NCBI GenBank assembly: GCA_021372435.1
Contig: JAJFUK010000163.1
Location: forward strand, 1 to 56,567
Direction of reading: 5' to 3'
Length of the DNA: 56,567 nt
Source of the DNA: Actinomycetes bacterium
Lineage (GTDB): Bacteria; Actinomycetota; Thermoleophilia; RBG-16-64-13
Within the stretch, counting starts at the first letter, position 1; each line of letters begins with the position of its first letter. The position numbers and the translations under genes were made by a program. Below, piece after piece: positions 25,479-33,978 of this stretch. The notes below the pieces were generated by a model that searched no databases, was not told the DNA's origin, and saw nothing but the letters and a program-made list of their open reading frames with translations.

Positions 25479-27122
25479 CTATAGGTACAGCCTGTCTCCC
25501 CGCGCGCCCCCGGCCTCCCGGTTCATCGCGACGTTGTTGAGCGCCCTCACGTAGGCTTTGGCCGAGGCCTCGAGCACATCGATAGAGACCGCCTGGCCCG
25601 CGTAGCGCCTGCCGTCGACCTCCACCACCACCCGCACCTCGCCCAGTGAATCCTTCCCCGAGGTGATGGACCGCACCTGGTAGTCCATCAGCCTGCCCGT
25701 CACGCCCACCGCGTCGTCGATGGCCAGGAAGATCGACTCCACCGATCCCCCGGAGAAGGCCTTACCCGCACACTCTGCGCCTTCCTTGTGTACGGCCACC
25801 TGGCTGGACGGTATGATGTCGGTGCCCGCGGAGACGTAGAAGTGCTTGAGCGCATAGACGTCCTCACGCTGGCGGAGCTCCTCACCGACGAGGGCCTCCA
25901 GGTCGGCGGTGGTGACTTCTTTCTTCTTGTCGGCCGTCGCCTTGAACCGGCGGAAGACCTCGTCCAGCTCCGGGCCGTCCAGATGGATGCCGATCTCGGC
26001 CAGATGCGACTTGAGAGCGTGGCGGCCCGAGTGCTTGCCCAGCACGATGTCCGATTCGGTCAGACCGATATCGCGGGCGTGCATGATCTCGTAGGTCATG
26101 GGCTCCTTCAGCACGCCGTCCTGATGGATTCCCGACTCATGGGCGAAGGCGTTCTTGCCCACAATCGCCTTGTTGGCCTGGACGATGTGGCCCGTGAAGC
26201 TCGAGACCATGCGACTCGTCCGGGCGATCTCGGTGGTCACGATGTTCACCGGGCGTTGCAGAAGGTCTTGACGGGTCTTAAGAGCCATGGCCACCTCTTC
26301 GAGCGCGGCGTTGCCCGCGCGCTCACCCAGACCGTTGACGGCCACTTCTACCTGCGTCGCCCCCCGCTCCACAGCCGCCAGGGAATTAGCCACGGCCACC
26401 CCCAGGTCGTTGTGACAGTGGGCGCTCAGCACCACTTTCTCGAGGCCGGGCACCCTCTCGTACAGGCTGTCCACCAAAGCCGCATACTCAGTGGGCAGGG
26501 CATAACCCACGGTGTCGGGCACGTTGATGGTCGTAGCCCCGGCCGCGATGGCAGTGGCCAGCACCTCGGCCAGGAAGCCCACGTCGGAGCGCGTGGCATC
26601 CATAGCCGAGAACTCCACGTCGCCGGGGCAGAGCGACACGCTCAGCTCCACCATCTCCCGGGTCAACTTCAAGACCTCCTCCCGGGTGACGCGCATCTGG
26701 TGCCTCAGATGGATGTCGGAGGTCGATACGAAAGTGTGGATGCGCGGGCGCTCGGCCTCCCTGATGGCCTCCCAGCAGGTGCGGATGTCGCTCTCGGTGC
26801 AGCGGGCCAGCCCGCAGATGACCGCTCCCTTGACCTGCCGGGCGATGGCCTGCACGGCGGCGAAGTCGCCGAGGCTGCTGGCCGGGAAACCGGCCTCGAT
26901 CACATCGACGCCGAGACGCACCAGTTGATGGGCGATCTCCAGCTTCTCCGACGCGTTCAGGCTGCTTCCGGGCGACTGCTCGCCGTCACGCAACGTGGTG
27001 TCGAAGAAGACGACCGGGATCCCGACGTTACGGCGTCCGGCCGGCCGGCCGGCGCGCTCCGCGCTTTCCGTCGCGACGGGACCTCCGGCCGTCCCTTGCG
27101 CGGATGCGCTGTTCATGGACAT
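25479..27122 (-). CDS. leuA: 2-isopropylmalate synthase
   Basis: A 547-aa enzyme condensing acetyl-CoA and 2-oxoisovalerate, the first committed step of leucine synthesis. The catalytic barrel begins VVFFDTTLRDGEQSPG and includes VIEAGFPASS, FVSTSDIHLRHQMR, SAHCHNDLGVAVANS (metal-binding His pair) and NGLGERAGNAALEEV. A second part has AHESGIHQDGVLK and VLGKHSGRHAL. The C-terminal 130 residues are the LeuA dimer domain for leucine feedback. The ATG at 27122 has a GGAGG site. The next gene is aconitase, not leuCD, which is unusual. Homocitrate or Re-citrate synthase is less likely given the sequence match to LeuA. Confidence 0.93.
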   Translation of the reverse strand: MSMNSASAQGTAGGPVATESAERAGRPAGRRNVGIPVVFFDTTLRDGEQSPGSSLNASEKLEIAHQLVRLGVDVIEAGFPASSLGDFAAVQAIARQVKGAVICGLARCTESDIRTCWEAIREAERPRIHTFVSTSDIHLRHQMRVTREEVLKLTREMVELSVSLCPGDVEFSAMDATRSDVGFLAEVLATAIAAGATTINVPDTVGYALPTEYAALVDSLYERVPGLEKVVLSAHCHNDLGVAVANSLAAVERGATQVEVAVNGLGERAGNAALEEVAMALKTRQDLLQRPVNIVTTEIARTSRMVSSFTGHIVQANKAIVGKNAFAHESGIHQDGVLKEPMTYEIMHARDIGLTESDIVLGKHSGRHALKSHLAEIGIHLDGPELDEVFRRFKATADKKKEVTTADLEALVGEELRQREDVYALKHFYVSAGTDIIPSSQVAVHKEGAECAGKAFSGGSVESIFLAIDDAVGVTGRLMDYQVRSITSGKDSLGEVRVVVEVDGRRYAGQAVSIDVLEASAKAYVRALNNVAMNREAGGARGDRLYL

Positions 27123-27194
27123 GTTCTCTACCTCCTGGCTCTTCTCTTTGAATGCTGATGCTGGTATGCCGGATGACGCCGGCTTCGCGAATAT

Positions 27195-27213
27195 CTCCCC
27201 CCTAACGGGGGAG
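27195..27213 (-). promoter_or_regulatory. Hairpin in the leuA leader
   Basis: CTCCCCC and GGGGGAG pair around a 5-nt loop about 75 bp before the leuA start. No U-run and no Leu-rich leader peptide accompany it, so attenuation is possible but not shown. I saw no T-box motif. Confidence 0.4.
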
Positions 27214-27381
27214 GAGCAGGAGGAGGTCAAGGACGAGAGCACGGCGCGCAGGCTCGGCGCGCCCGGCCAAGCGGGCGGCATCCCTACGGACCTGGGATCT
27301 TGTTCTGCTCTGCATACGCGGAGTTTAGCAGGCGCCCCAACGAAAAGGTACACTCACCGTTCGCCGTGAGGAGGTCCGGCC

Positions 27382-28524
27382 GTGAGATTCTTCGACGCAC
27401 ACTGCGACACCATAGGCAAAATCTGGGAAGGGGGCGCGGACTTCGGGGCAGAGGTCCGCCACGAGACGGAGGCCGGCGAGTTCGACGGCCGCGGGCTCCC
27501 CGGCGGCGACACCCTGCACGTCACCCTGGCGGGGATGCACGCGGCCGGCATCCGGGCGCAGCTCTTCGCCGGTTGGGTCTGGGCCGGGAAGTACAGAGGG
27601 CGCGAGTTCGAGGTCGGGATGGGCAAGGTCGAAGCCGTCCGGCAGCTGTGTGACCGGTACCCGGACGACCTTTTCCTTGCGCTCAAGGGGACGGAGATAG
27701 CGGCCGCCTGCGAGGCTCCCGAGTGGAGCGGGCCGGCCGGAGGGACCGCGCCTGATGCGCGCCGGGCACGGATCGCCGTGATCGCCGGCCTGGAGGGCGC
27801 CGACCCGCTCCTCGGCCAGGTCGACAACCTTCGCCTTTTCTACGACGCCGGGGTGCGCCTTCTCACCCCGGCCTGGGCAGACAACGCCTTTGTGGGATCC
27901 GCTTATGGGTCCGGCACCGGTTTGACGGCGAAGGGCTTCGACCTCGTCGAGGCCTGCGATGAATGGGGCATCCTCGTGGATGTGTCTCATGCCTCTGACA
28001 AGGCCTTCACCGATATCTGCAAGGTGGCCGCGAGGCCCTTCGTGGCCAGCCACAGCAACTGCCGGGCCCTCTCGCCCTGCCCACGCAATCTCACCGACGA
28101 CATGATCAGGACGATGGGAGAACGGGGAGGTGTGGTCGGGATCAGTGTCGTACCGGGGTTTCTCTCAGGCGACTTCTACGCTCTGGAGCGACCGGTCAGC
28201 GAGGCGTTCGACCGAGCCGTCGCCGCGGGCGAATCGGTCGATGAAGCCGGCCGGGCACTTTCAGCGGCCGTATCGCGACTGCCTCGCCCACCTCTCGATC
28301 TGATCGTCGATCATGTCCGTCACGCCATCAAGGTCGGGGGTGAGGACGTGGTGGGCCTTGGCGGAGACCTCGACGGCGTCGATGTCCTTCCGGCCGGGTT
28401 CGACGGCGTGGCCGACTATCCCAAGATCGCGGAGCTCCTGCTTGAGGCCGGACTCAGCGAGACCCGAGTAGAGAAGGTGTGTTTCCGCAACATGGTCCGG
28501 GTCTTCAGGGAAGTCCTGGGATGA
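27382..28524 (+). CDS. Membrane-dipeptidase family peptidase (M19)
   Basis: A 380-aa zinc dipeptidase-like protein. The metal site is visible as FFDAHCDTIGKIWE (H and D), VIAGLEGADPLLGQVDNL (Glu), ILVDVSHASDKAFTDI (His) and FVASHSNCRALSPCPRNLTD (His), with a late Asp in VGLGGDLDGVD. The family cleaves dipeptides, some with D-residues, and some members act on other amides. There is no signal peptide, so it is cytoplasmic. The GTG at 27382 is preceded by GAGGAGG. It is divergent from leuA and convergent with the transglutaminase-like gene. Confidence 0.9.
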   Translation: MRFFDAHCDTIGKIWEGGADFGAEVRHETEAGEFDGRGLPGGDTLHVTLAGMHAAGIRAQLFAGWVWAGKYRGREFEVGMGKVEAVRQLCDRYPDDLFLALKGTEIAAACEAPEWSGPAGGTAPDARRARIAVIAGLEGADPLLGQVDNLRLFYDAGVRLLTPAWADNAFVGSAYGSGTGLTAKGFDLVEACDEWGILVDVSHASDKAFTDICKVAARPFVASHSNCRALSPCPRNLTDDMIRTMGERGGVVGISVVPGFLSGDFYALERPVSEAFDRAVAAGESVDEAGRALSAAVSRLPRPPLDLIVDHVRHAIKVGGEDVVGLGGDLDGVDVLPAGFDGVADYPKIAELLLEAGLSETRVEKVCFRNMVRVFREVLG

Positions 28525-28655
28525 GCAGTAGGTACGAGACGACGGGTCCTAACGCTGCGCTGCGCCAAGAACGACCGCCGGCCCGCAGACGGCGTCCGTC
28601 GCGGCCGCCGTCCGCGGCCTCCGCTGCGACGCCTGCTCCACTTCGATAACCGACC

Positions 28656-29324
28656 CTAGGTCCCGCGCTCCCAGGCCGGTGCCCCGCGCCGCACGAGCCT
28701 CACCGCCAACCGTTTCACCCTTCCGAAGAAGCGCCGCTCCCCATACCCGATGATGACCAGTGACCCGGCCACGATCAGGAACTTCTGCAGGGCCGGCATG
28801 GGCGTCCAGTGATAGGCGACACGCTGTTCGACGATGGACCATATGGGGATCTTGTCGGGAAGGCCGGCGAGCCACCCCTCTCCCTCGTCGGACACGAACG
28901 ACGTCGCCGGGTCCTCCAAGGCCGTTACTCCCTTGCCTGGGTAGTCCACCCACACGTGGTCGAAGGAGTAACGCAGGGTATATGGCATCCCCTTCGCCTT
29001 GAAGATGCTGGCCGTCACAACGGCCTCAGCCTGACAGTCTCCAGCCCGGTCGGCGATCGCTTCGTCGACCGTCGGAAAGTACCAGGGCAGACCATAGACA
29101 GTCCAGGCCGGCGCCCAAGCGAGATAGTCCGCTACGTAGTCCTCGATCACCTTGTAGTCGGCAGGCAAGATGGCGACCATCCCGGCCGCCGCCTCCGCGT
29201 CGATAGGCGGGTTCTTCAAGCGGGAGATCGAGTTTAAGAACGGGCGCGGGTCCGGGTAGACGACCGCTCCCACCCAGGCCGCCACAAGCACGACAACGAG
29301 GAGTCGCCGTGCGACGCCCCTCAT
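28656..29324 (-). CDS. Membrane-anchored transglutaminase-like protein
   Basis: A 222-aa protein. An N-terminal membrane anchor (LLVVVLVAAWVGAVVY) is followed by an extracytoplasmic domain with a transglutaminase-type triad: GDCQAEAVVTASIF (Cys), YSFDHVWVDYPG (His) and a following Asp/Glu. A second hydrophobic segment at about residues 178-196 (FLIVAGSLVIIGYG) precedes a basic tail. Such proteins are cysteine peptidases or transamidases of cell-surface material, here of unknown target. It lies 18 bp after a CoA-transferase gene. Confidence 0.75.
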   Translation of the reverse strand: MRGVARRLLVVVLVAAWVGAVVYPDPRPFLNSISRLKNPPIDAEAAAGMVAILPADYKVIEDYVADYLAWAPAWTVYGLPWYFPTVDEAIADRAGDCQAEAVVTASIFKAKGMPYTLRYSFDHVWVDYPGKGVTALEDPATSFVSDEGEGWLAGLPDKIPIWSIVEQRVAYHWTPMPALQKFLIVAGSLVIIGYGERRFFGRVKRLAVRLVRRGAPAWERGT

Positions 29325-29342
29325 CCCGCCCCGTCTTCCAGA

Positions 29343-30020
29343 TCACTCTCCCGGTTCCGGGCCAAACGCCTCGAGCTGTACCGTATCGGAAACCACATAG
29401 TCCATATCGGTGCACGCGGCGATGTCGTCCAACGTGTACCCCCGGGCCACCTCTTCCAAAACGAACCCCTTCCCGGGGTACCGCCTGAACACGGCCCTCT
29501 CGGTGATGATGACGTCGGCCTCCCCCGCCCCCGTCAGCGGGAACGTGCACTTCTTCACCAGTTTGCTGGCCCCGTCTTTGGAGCAATGTTCGGTCACTAC
29601 GTTGACGGTCTTGGCGCCGGCCAAAAGATCCATGGCTCCGCCCATGCCGGCCACCAGCTTGCCGGGGATCTCGTAGCTGGCGATGTTGCCCTCGCCGTCG
29701 ACCTGCAGAGTCCCCAGGAAGGTCATGTCCACGTGGCCCCCCCGGATCATGCCGAACGACGTAGCCGAATCGAAGTAGCTGCCGCCGGCGATGAGCGTTA
29801 TAGGCGCCCCTCCGGCGTTCCCGCGGTCGGGGTCGCCGCAGAGAGGCTCAGGGGCAGGTCCGACGCCTACGGCCCCGTTCTCACTGTGGATGACCACGTC
29901 GACGCCCGGCGGCATGTGGTTGGCCACCAGGGTGGGGATACCGATGCCCAGGTTGATGACCTGGCCGTCTTTCAGTTCGCGGGCCGCCCGCGCGGCGATG
30001 ATGTTCTTGATATCAGGCAC
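29343..30020 (-). CDS. 3-oxoacid-type CoA-transferase, subunit B (pair 1)
   Basis: A 225-aa beta subunit of the family I CoA-transferases (AtoA/ScoB/PcaJ). The catalytic Glu lies in VVIHSENGAVGVG. Other markers are GQVINLGIGIPTLVANHMP, MIRGGHVDMTFLGTLQVD and GMGGAMDLLAGAKTVNVVTEH. The enzyme moves CoA between acids through a glutamyl-CoA intermediate. GTG 30020 has AAGGAG and gives the standard N-terminus; an upstream in-frame start is less likely. It lies 28 bp after its alpha subunit gene. Substrates are unknown. Confidence 0.9.
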   Translation of the reverse strand: MPDIKNIIAARAARELKDGQVINLGIGIPTLVANHMPPGVDVVIHSENGAVGVGPAPEPLCGDPDRGNAGGAPITLIAGGSYFDSATSFGMIRGGHVDMTFLGTLQVDGEGNIASYEIPGKLVAGMGGAMDLLAGAKTVNVVTEHCSKDGASKLVKKCTFPLTGAGEADVIITERAVFRRYPGKGFVLEEVARGYTLDDIAACTDMDYVVSDTVQLEAFGPEPGE

Positions 30021-30048
30021 TTGTGTCTCTCCTTGGCAACGGGACTGA

Positions 30049-30738
30049 TCAGCAGGCGGAGAGTGACGAGCCACGGTAGTAGAGGTCCGCCCTCACCACG
30101 GCCTTCACATACAGTCCGGGGGTGTGCACGCTCTCCGGGGCGATCTCGCCGGGACAGTAGAGATACTCCACCTCGGCGATGGTGTAGTCGGCGCAGGCGG
30201 CGCACAGTGGATTGTAGTTGCCGGCCGTGCCGCGATAGCGCAGGTTGCCCCAGGTATCCCCGTCGTGGGCCCGCACCAGAGCGACATCGGCGCGAAGGGC
30301 CTTCTCCAACAGATAGGTCTTGCCGTTGACCTGGAGCTGCTGCTTTCCTTCGGCCACGACGGTCCCCAGCCCGGTGGGAGTGAGAAAACCGCCCAGCCCG
30401 GCGCCCCCCGCCCGCATCTGCTCGGCCAGAGTGCCTTGGGGAACGAGCTCCACTTCCAACTCGCCGGCGTGGTAGGCCTTGACCACATCGGGGGTGGTCC
30501 CGATGTGGCTGGCTATAAGCCGGCGCACCTTGCCCGCATTCACCAACTCGACGATCCCGCGGTCCCGGAAACCTCCGGTGCAGGAGATGATGGTCAGATC
30601 TTCGACATCGGTGTCCTTCAACCCATGAATCAGGGTGAGCGGATCGCCTTGGGACAGGAAGCCGCCGATGGCCACCGTCATCCCTGATTCGATGTGCGAC
30701 ATCGCCTCATCGAGGCTTACGACCTTGTTCTTGGGCAT
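30049..30738 (-). CDS. 3-oxoacid-type CoA-transferase, subunit A (pair 1)
   Basis: A 229-aa alpha subunit of the AtoD/ScoA/PcaI type. MTVAIGGFLSQGDPLTLI is the CoA-binding Gly-rich strand, then [21 protein letters not shown] and GNLRYRGTAGNYNPLCA. ALRADVALVRAHDGDTWGN is the conserved middle segment. With the next gene it makes a heteromeric transferase. This pair differs from pair 2 by only moderate similarity, suggesting different substrates. Confidence 0.9.
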   Translation of the reverse strand: MPKNKVVSLDEAMSHIESGMTVAIGGFLSQGDPLTLIHGLKDTDVEDLTIISCTGGFRDRGIVELVNAGKVRRLIASHIGTTPDVVKAYHAGELEVELVPQGTLAEQMRAGGAGLGGFLTPTGLGTVVAEGKQQLQVNGKTYLLEKALRADVALVRAHDGDTWGNLRYRGTAGNYNPLCAACADYTIAEVEYLYCPGEIAPESVHTPGLYVKAVVRADLYYRGSSLSAC

Positions 30739-30780
30739 CGCCCTCTCCTCATCCCCCGATCGCTATTGATACACCTGACC

Positions 30781-30929
30781 GGGTGTAAGACACCCAGGGC
30801 ATCCCCAACTGTTGGCCGTATCCTAGACCCTTTTGCCACTCGATTCAAAATCGAGCCGCGGCCGCCGGATCCGCATTGCGCGGTACGCCGGGGCGGACTC
30901 GGTCGCGCTCGTAGCGCCGCTACGAGCGC
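30781..30929. repeat. Three hairpins between the two CoA-transferase pairs
   Basis: The gap 30739-30999 has three perfect inverted repeats: GGGTGT/ACACCC (30781-30795), CTCGATT/AATCGAG (30839-30855) and GCGCTCGTAG/CTACGAGCGC (30905-30929). No gene is present in the 261 bp. These may end transcription of pair 2 and regulate pair 1. Confidence 0.7.
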
Positions 30930-30999
30930 TCCCTGCGTCCCTACCCCGCACCCCTCCATCGCAGCCCGAACCGGCATCGCCTGATTCGCGATCGAGCTG

Positions 31000-31656
31000 C
31001 TAGACCTCGATGGTCTTCAGATCTGGACTGATGATCAGCGCCGGCTCGGTGACCTTCTGGACGTCCTCGGCGGTGAGACCCGGAGCGACCTCACGCAGCA
31101 TGAGACCTTCCGGGGTGACCTCCATCACGGCGAGATCGGTGACTATCAGGTTGACGCAGGCTCTGCCGGTGAGCGGGAGCGCGCATTCCTTGAGAATCTT
31201 GGGCGCCCCCTCCTTGGTGCAGTGATCCATCATGATGATCACATGCTTGGCCCCGACGACGATGTCGCCCGCGCCGCCCATGCCCTTGATCATCTTGCCG
31301 GGGATCATCCAGTTCGCGAGGTCCCCTTTCTCCGACACCTCCATGCCGCCGAGCACTGTGGCGTCCAGGTGGCCGCCGCGCACCATGGCGAACGAATCGG
31401 CGTTGGAGAAGTAGCTGGCGCCGGGTAGCTCTGTGATCGTCTCTTTGCCGGCATTGATGAGGTCCGGATCCTCCTCGCCCTCATAGGGGTACGGACCCGC
31501 GCCGAGGATGCCGTTCTCCGAGTGCAGGAAGATGTCCTTGCCTTCCGGCAGATAGTTGCTGACCAGGGTGGGCATGCCGATCCCTAGGTTGATGTAGTAG
31601 CCGTCTTCGAATTCGGCCGCGACCCGCTTGGCCTGCTGCTCCCGAGTGAGTGCCAT
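31000..31656 (-). CDS. 3-oxoacid-type CoA-transferase, subunit B (pair 2)
   Basis: A 218-aa beta subunit. Markers are [34 protein letters not shown] with the catalytic Glu, [19 protein letters not shown] and [17 protein letters not shown]. An AAGGAG site precedes the ATG. It is 33 bp after its alpha subunit gene. It is closer to ScoB/AtoA of succinyl- or acetate-utilising enzymes than to glutaconate CoA-transferase; the substrate is not determined. Confidence 0.9.
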   Translation of the reverse strand: MALTREQQAKRVAAEFEDGYYINLGIGMPTLVSNYLPEGKDIFLHSENGILGAGPYPYEGEEDPDLINAGKETITELPGASYFSNADSFAMVRGGHLDATVLGGMEVSEKGDLANWMIPGKMIKGMGGAGDIVVGAKHVIIMMDHCTKEGAPKILKECALPLTGRACVNLIVTDLAVMEVTPEGLMLREVAPGLTAEDVQKVTEPALIISPDLKTIEV

Positions 31657-31689
31657 TGTCGTCTCCTTCAGAAAGTGATCGTCCGAGGG

Positions 31690-32394
31690 CTACGCCTGCG
31701 GCCTCGGCCGGACAGTGCGTCTCTCGATCCACTTCTCGTAGAATTCACCCTGCACGACCCTGTCCACGTAGATGCCGGGGGTGTGGACCAGATCGGGGTC
31801 GAGCTCGCCGACCTCCACGAGGTGCTCGACCTCGGCGATGGCGATCTTGCCCGCCGTCGCGCACAGGGGGTTGAAGTTCCGGGCCGTCTTCCGGTACACG
31901 AGGTTGCCGAGCCGGTCGCCCTTCCAGGCGTTGACGATGGCGAAGTCGGCGCGTATGCCTCTCTCCATCAAGTACTGCCGGCCGTCGAACTCGCGGACTT
32001 CCTTGCCCTCGGCCAGCATCGTCCCGACGGCCGTAGGAGTGTAGAAGGCGGGGATCCCGGCACCGCCGCACCGGATCCGCTCAGCCAGCGTGCCCTGCGG
32101 GACCAGCTCGACTTCAAGCTCGCCGTTCAGGTACTGCCGCTCGAAGTTCTTGTTCTCACCGACGTAGCTCGACACCATCTTTTTCACCTGGCCGGCCTTG
32201 AGGAGTATTCCCAATCCGTACTCGTCGGTGCCGCAGTTGTTGCTGATAATCGTGAGATCCTTGACGCCCTTCTTATGGAGCGCCCGGATAAGGTTCTCTG
32301 GGTTTCCACACAGGCCGAATCCACCGGCTAAGATGGACGCCCCATCCTCGATATCGAAGATCGCGGCCTCGGAGCTCGGGAACACCTTGTTCAT
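31690..32394 (-). CDS. 3-oxoacid-type CoA-transferase, subunit A (pair 2)
   Basis: A 234-aa alpha subunit. Markers are [58 protein letters not shown] and [14 protein letters not shown]. The FGLCG-x-P and NNxG motifs are typical of ScoA (succinyl-CoA:3-ketoacid transferase) proteins. The start at 32394 was preferred over upstream codons as the family N-terminus begins [10 protein letters not shown]. It faces a divergent 2-hydroxyacyl-CoA dehydratase gene. Confidence 0.9.
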   Translation of the reverse strand: MNKVFPSSEAAIFDIEDGASILAGGFGLCGNPENLIRALHKKGVKDLTIISNNCGTDEYGLGILLKAGQVKKMVSSYVGENKNFERQYLNGELEVELVPQGTLAERIRCGGAGIPAFYTPTAVGTMLAEGKEVREFDGRQYLMERGIRADFAIVNAWKGDRLGNLVYRKTARNFNPLCATAGKIAIAEVEHLVEVGELDPDLVHTPGIYVDRVVQGEFYEKWIERRTVRPRPQA

Positions 32395-32572
32395 TGCGCG
32401 TCGCCTCCCCCGCACTGTTGACCTTTGGCATTTATAGCATACGCGACCCGCCCTCGGTGCTTCGGTCGCGGACGCTTCGACAGGCGCCGAGCCTCGCGGT
32501 CGCGATTGCCAGCGTCACACGCGCCGGGCTTGCAATCACGGCTTCCGGGCCATACCCTGTCAGGGACCCACG

Positions 32573-33814
32573 ATGCCCTACTGCTATTACACCTGTAACC
32601 TGCTGCCCCTGGGGCTGATCGCCCGTGCCGGCTACACCCCTCGATGGCTGGGGAGCCGGCTTGTGGATGCGAACGCTCCGGCCCGCCGGGAGGCGCTCAG
32701 TATCCACCCCATGACCTGTCCGTATGTGACGAAGCTGGTCGCGGCGGCCGACGCACTGTTCGCCGGGTCGGCCGGCGGCGAGGCCGAAGAGCGACGGAGC
32801 GGCCCGCCGAGCGAAGCCTCGTGCGACCGAGGCGGCGCCGCCGGGGCCGCTGGGGCCGCTGGAGCCGCCGGGGCCGCCGAGGCCGCAGGAGCGGCAGAAG
32901 CCGCCGCCAGCAGCACCCAGACCCGCGACCTGACCGGCGCCTTGCGCGGCGACCTGGGCGGCTCATCGGACGACTGCCTCGTGGTACCGGGCGGATGCGA
33001 CGCCGCCCGCCGGATGGGCGACCTGCTGGCCGCCACCTATCCCGAACTGGTGTTCGTACTTTCCATGCCCCGTTCGGCGGGGCCTGAAGCGGTGAAGACC
33101 CTCGCCGCCGATCTGCGCCGGCTGGAAGACCGGCTGCTCACACGCGGCGCCATGACTCCGGCGCACGATCCAAAGCCCGGCCTAGCACCAGGGACGGCTC
33201 CCAGCGTCGATTATCCGGCAGTGCCGCGTCCCGGCGGGGTGTTCGTGGTCGCCGGTCCGCTGACCGATGATTCACTGCTCCGCCTCATCGGACGACTAGG
33301 GGCTCACGTCTCCGGACTGGAGTCGTGCACGTCGCCAGACCGCTGGAGGCCGCTGGCCACCCTGGACTACGCCGCTCCGCCGGCGCCGGGGCAGACGGCC
33401 GACGCGGCGGTCGCGGCCGGCGCGGCGGGTCGCGACCACGGGGATCTGGCGGCCAAGATGCTGGAGACCGGAATGTGTCCACGCCGCTCCACCACCCAGC
33501 GCCGTGCTCACCTGGGTCGGCGTCTGGATGAGAGCCGTCCCGCCTCGATCATCTACGCACGCCAGAGCTTCTGTGACCCCGGGGCTTACGACGCCTTGCT
33601 CATGGCCCAGCTTGCCCGAGAGCGCGGGCTTCCCTTCCTGGAGATCGAGGTGGACTTCCCGTTCGAGGCAAACGGACCGCTCCTCACCCGAGTGGAGGCC
33701 TTCCTGGAGGCGCAGCTTCTCGACGACGACCTGCTCGACAGACTGGACGACAGACTCGACGACGGCCTGGACGACGGCCTGGACGACGACCTAGGCGACA
33801 CAGCTCTATCGTGA
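32573..33814 (+). CDS. 2-hydroxyacyl-CoA dehydratase family subunit (HgdB/BcrC-like), with low-complexity insert
   Basis: A 413-aa member of the family that removes water from 2-hydroxyacyl-CoA or reduces aryl-CoA rings using [4Fe-4S] clusters. Cys-bearing motifs visible are MTCPYVTKL, LVVPGGCDAARRMGDLL, ASIIYARQSFCDPGAYDALLM and a C-terminal LPFLEIEVDFPFEANGPL. These match the family pattern of GCD and FCDP segments. An Ala/Gly/Glu insert of about 60 residues (about 62-120) interrupts the early core, and the C-terminus ends in an Asp/Leu repeat. The partner gene follows after 164 bp. The needed ATPase activator is not in the window. Confidence 0.82.
   Translation: MPYCYYTCNLLPLGLIARAGYTPRWLGSRLVDANAPARREALSIHPMTCPYVTKLVAAADALFAGSAGGEAEERRSGPPSEASCDRGGAAGAAGAAGAAGAAEAAGAAEAAASSTQTRDLTGALRGDLGGSSDDCLVVPGGCDAARRMGDLLAATYPELVFVLSMPRSAGPEAVKTLAADLRRLEDRLLTRGAMTPAHDPKPGLAPGTAPSVDYPAVPRPGGVFVVAGPLTDDSLLRLIGRLGAHVSGLESCTSPDRWRPLATLDYAAPPAPGQTADAAVAAGAAGRDHGDLAAKMLETGMCPRRSTTQRRAHLGRRLDESRPASIIYARQSFCDPGAYDALLMAQLARERGLPFLEIEVDFPFEANGPLLTRVEAFLEAQLLDDDLLDRLDDRLDDGLDDGLDDDLGDTALS
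32836..32905 (+). repeat. Short Ala/Gly/Glu codon repeat in the dehydratase gene
   Basis: A run of imperfect 9-bp units (GCCGCTGGG-like) codes for a GAAGAAGAAEAAG-type peptide within an otherwise conserved enzyme. The period is a multiple of three. Confidence 0.8.
33743..33790 (+). repeat. Four 12-bp repeats at the 3' end of the dehydratase gene
   Basis: Units at 33743, 33755, 33767 and 33779 are variants of CTGGACGACGGC and encode LDDG/LDDR units. They extend the C-terminus past the family end. Confidence 0.9.
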
Positions 33815-33844
33815 TGTGTTCTCTGATCATCCTGTGGAATGTGA

Positions 33845-33861
33845 GTACATTGTGCGTACAA
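33845..33861. promoter_or_regulatory. AT-rich motif between dehydratase genes, shared with dnaE2
   Basis: The reverse complement is TTGTACGCACAATGTAC. It matches 15 of 17 bases with 51950-51966 inside dnaE2 (TTGTACGTACAACGTAC). It lies in the 164-bp gap between the two dehydratase subunit genes, an AT-rich spot which also has CATATGCATAC. It may be an operator or part of a small repeat; two copies are too few to decide. Confidence 0.4.
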
Positions 33862-33978
33862 CAGCAAGTGCCGCGGCAACCATATGCATACTTCAGAGAC
33901 CCGGGGGTCGGCTGTCGGTTTGGCAGGCGTCCGGGCGATCGCCGCAGTGGCCATTCACCAGAGGAGGACTAGCCGTCT

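Noticed and set aside
27123-27381. T-box or leucine attenuator peptide before leuA
   Set aside because: No T-box sequence and no run of Leu codons could be found; only a small hairpin is present.
30739-30999. tRNA or small RNA gene between CoA-transferase pairs
   Set aside because: Hairpins are present but no cloverleaf with a TTCRANNC loop could be drawn.
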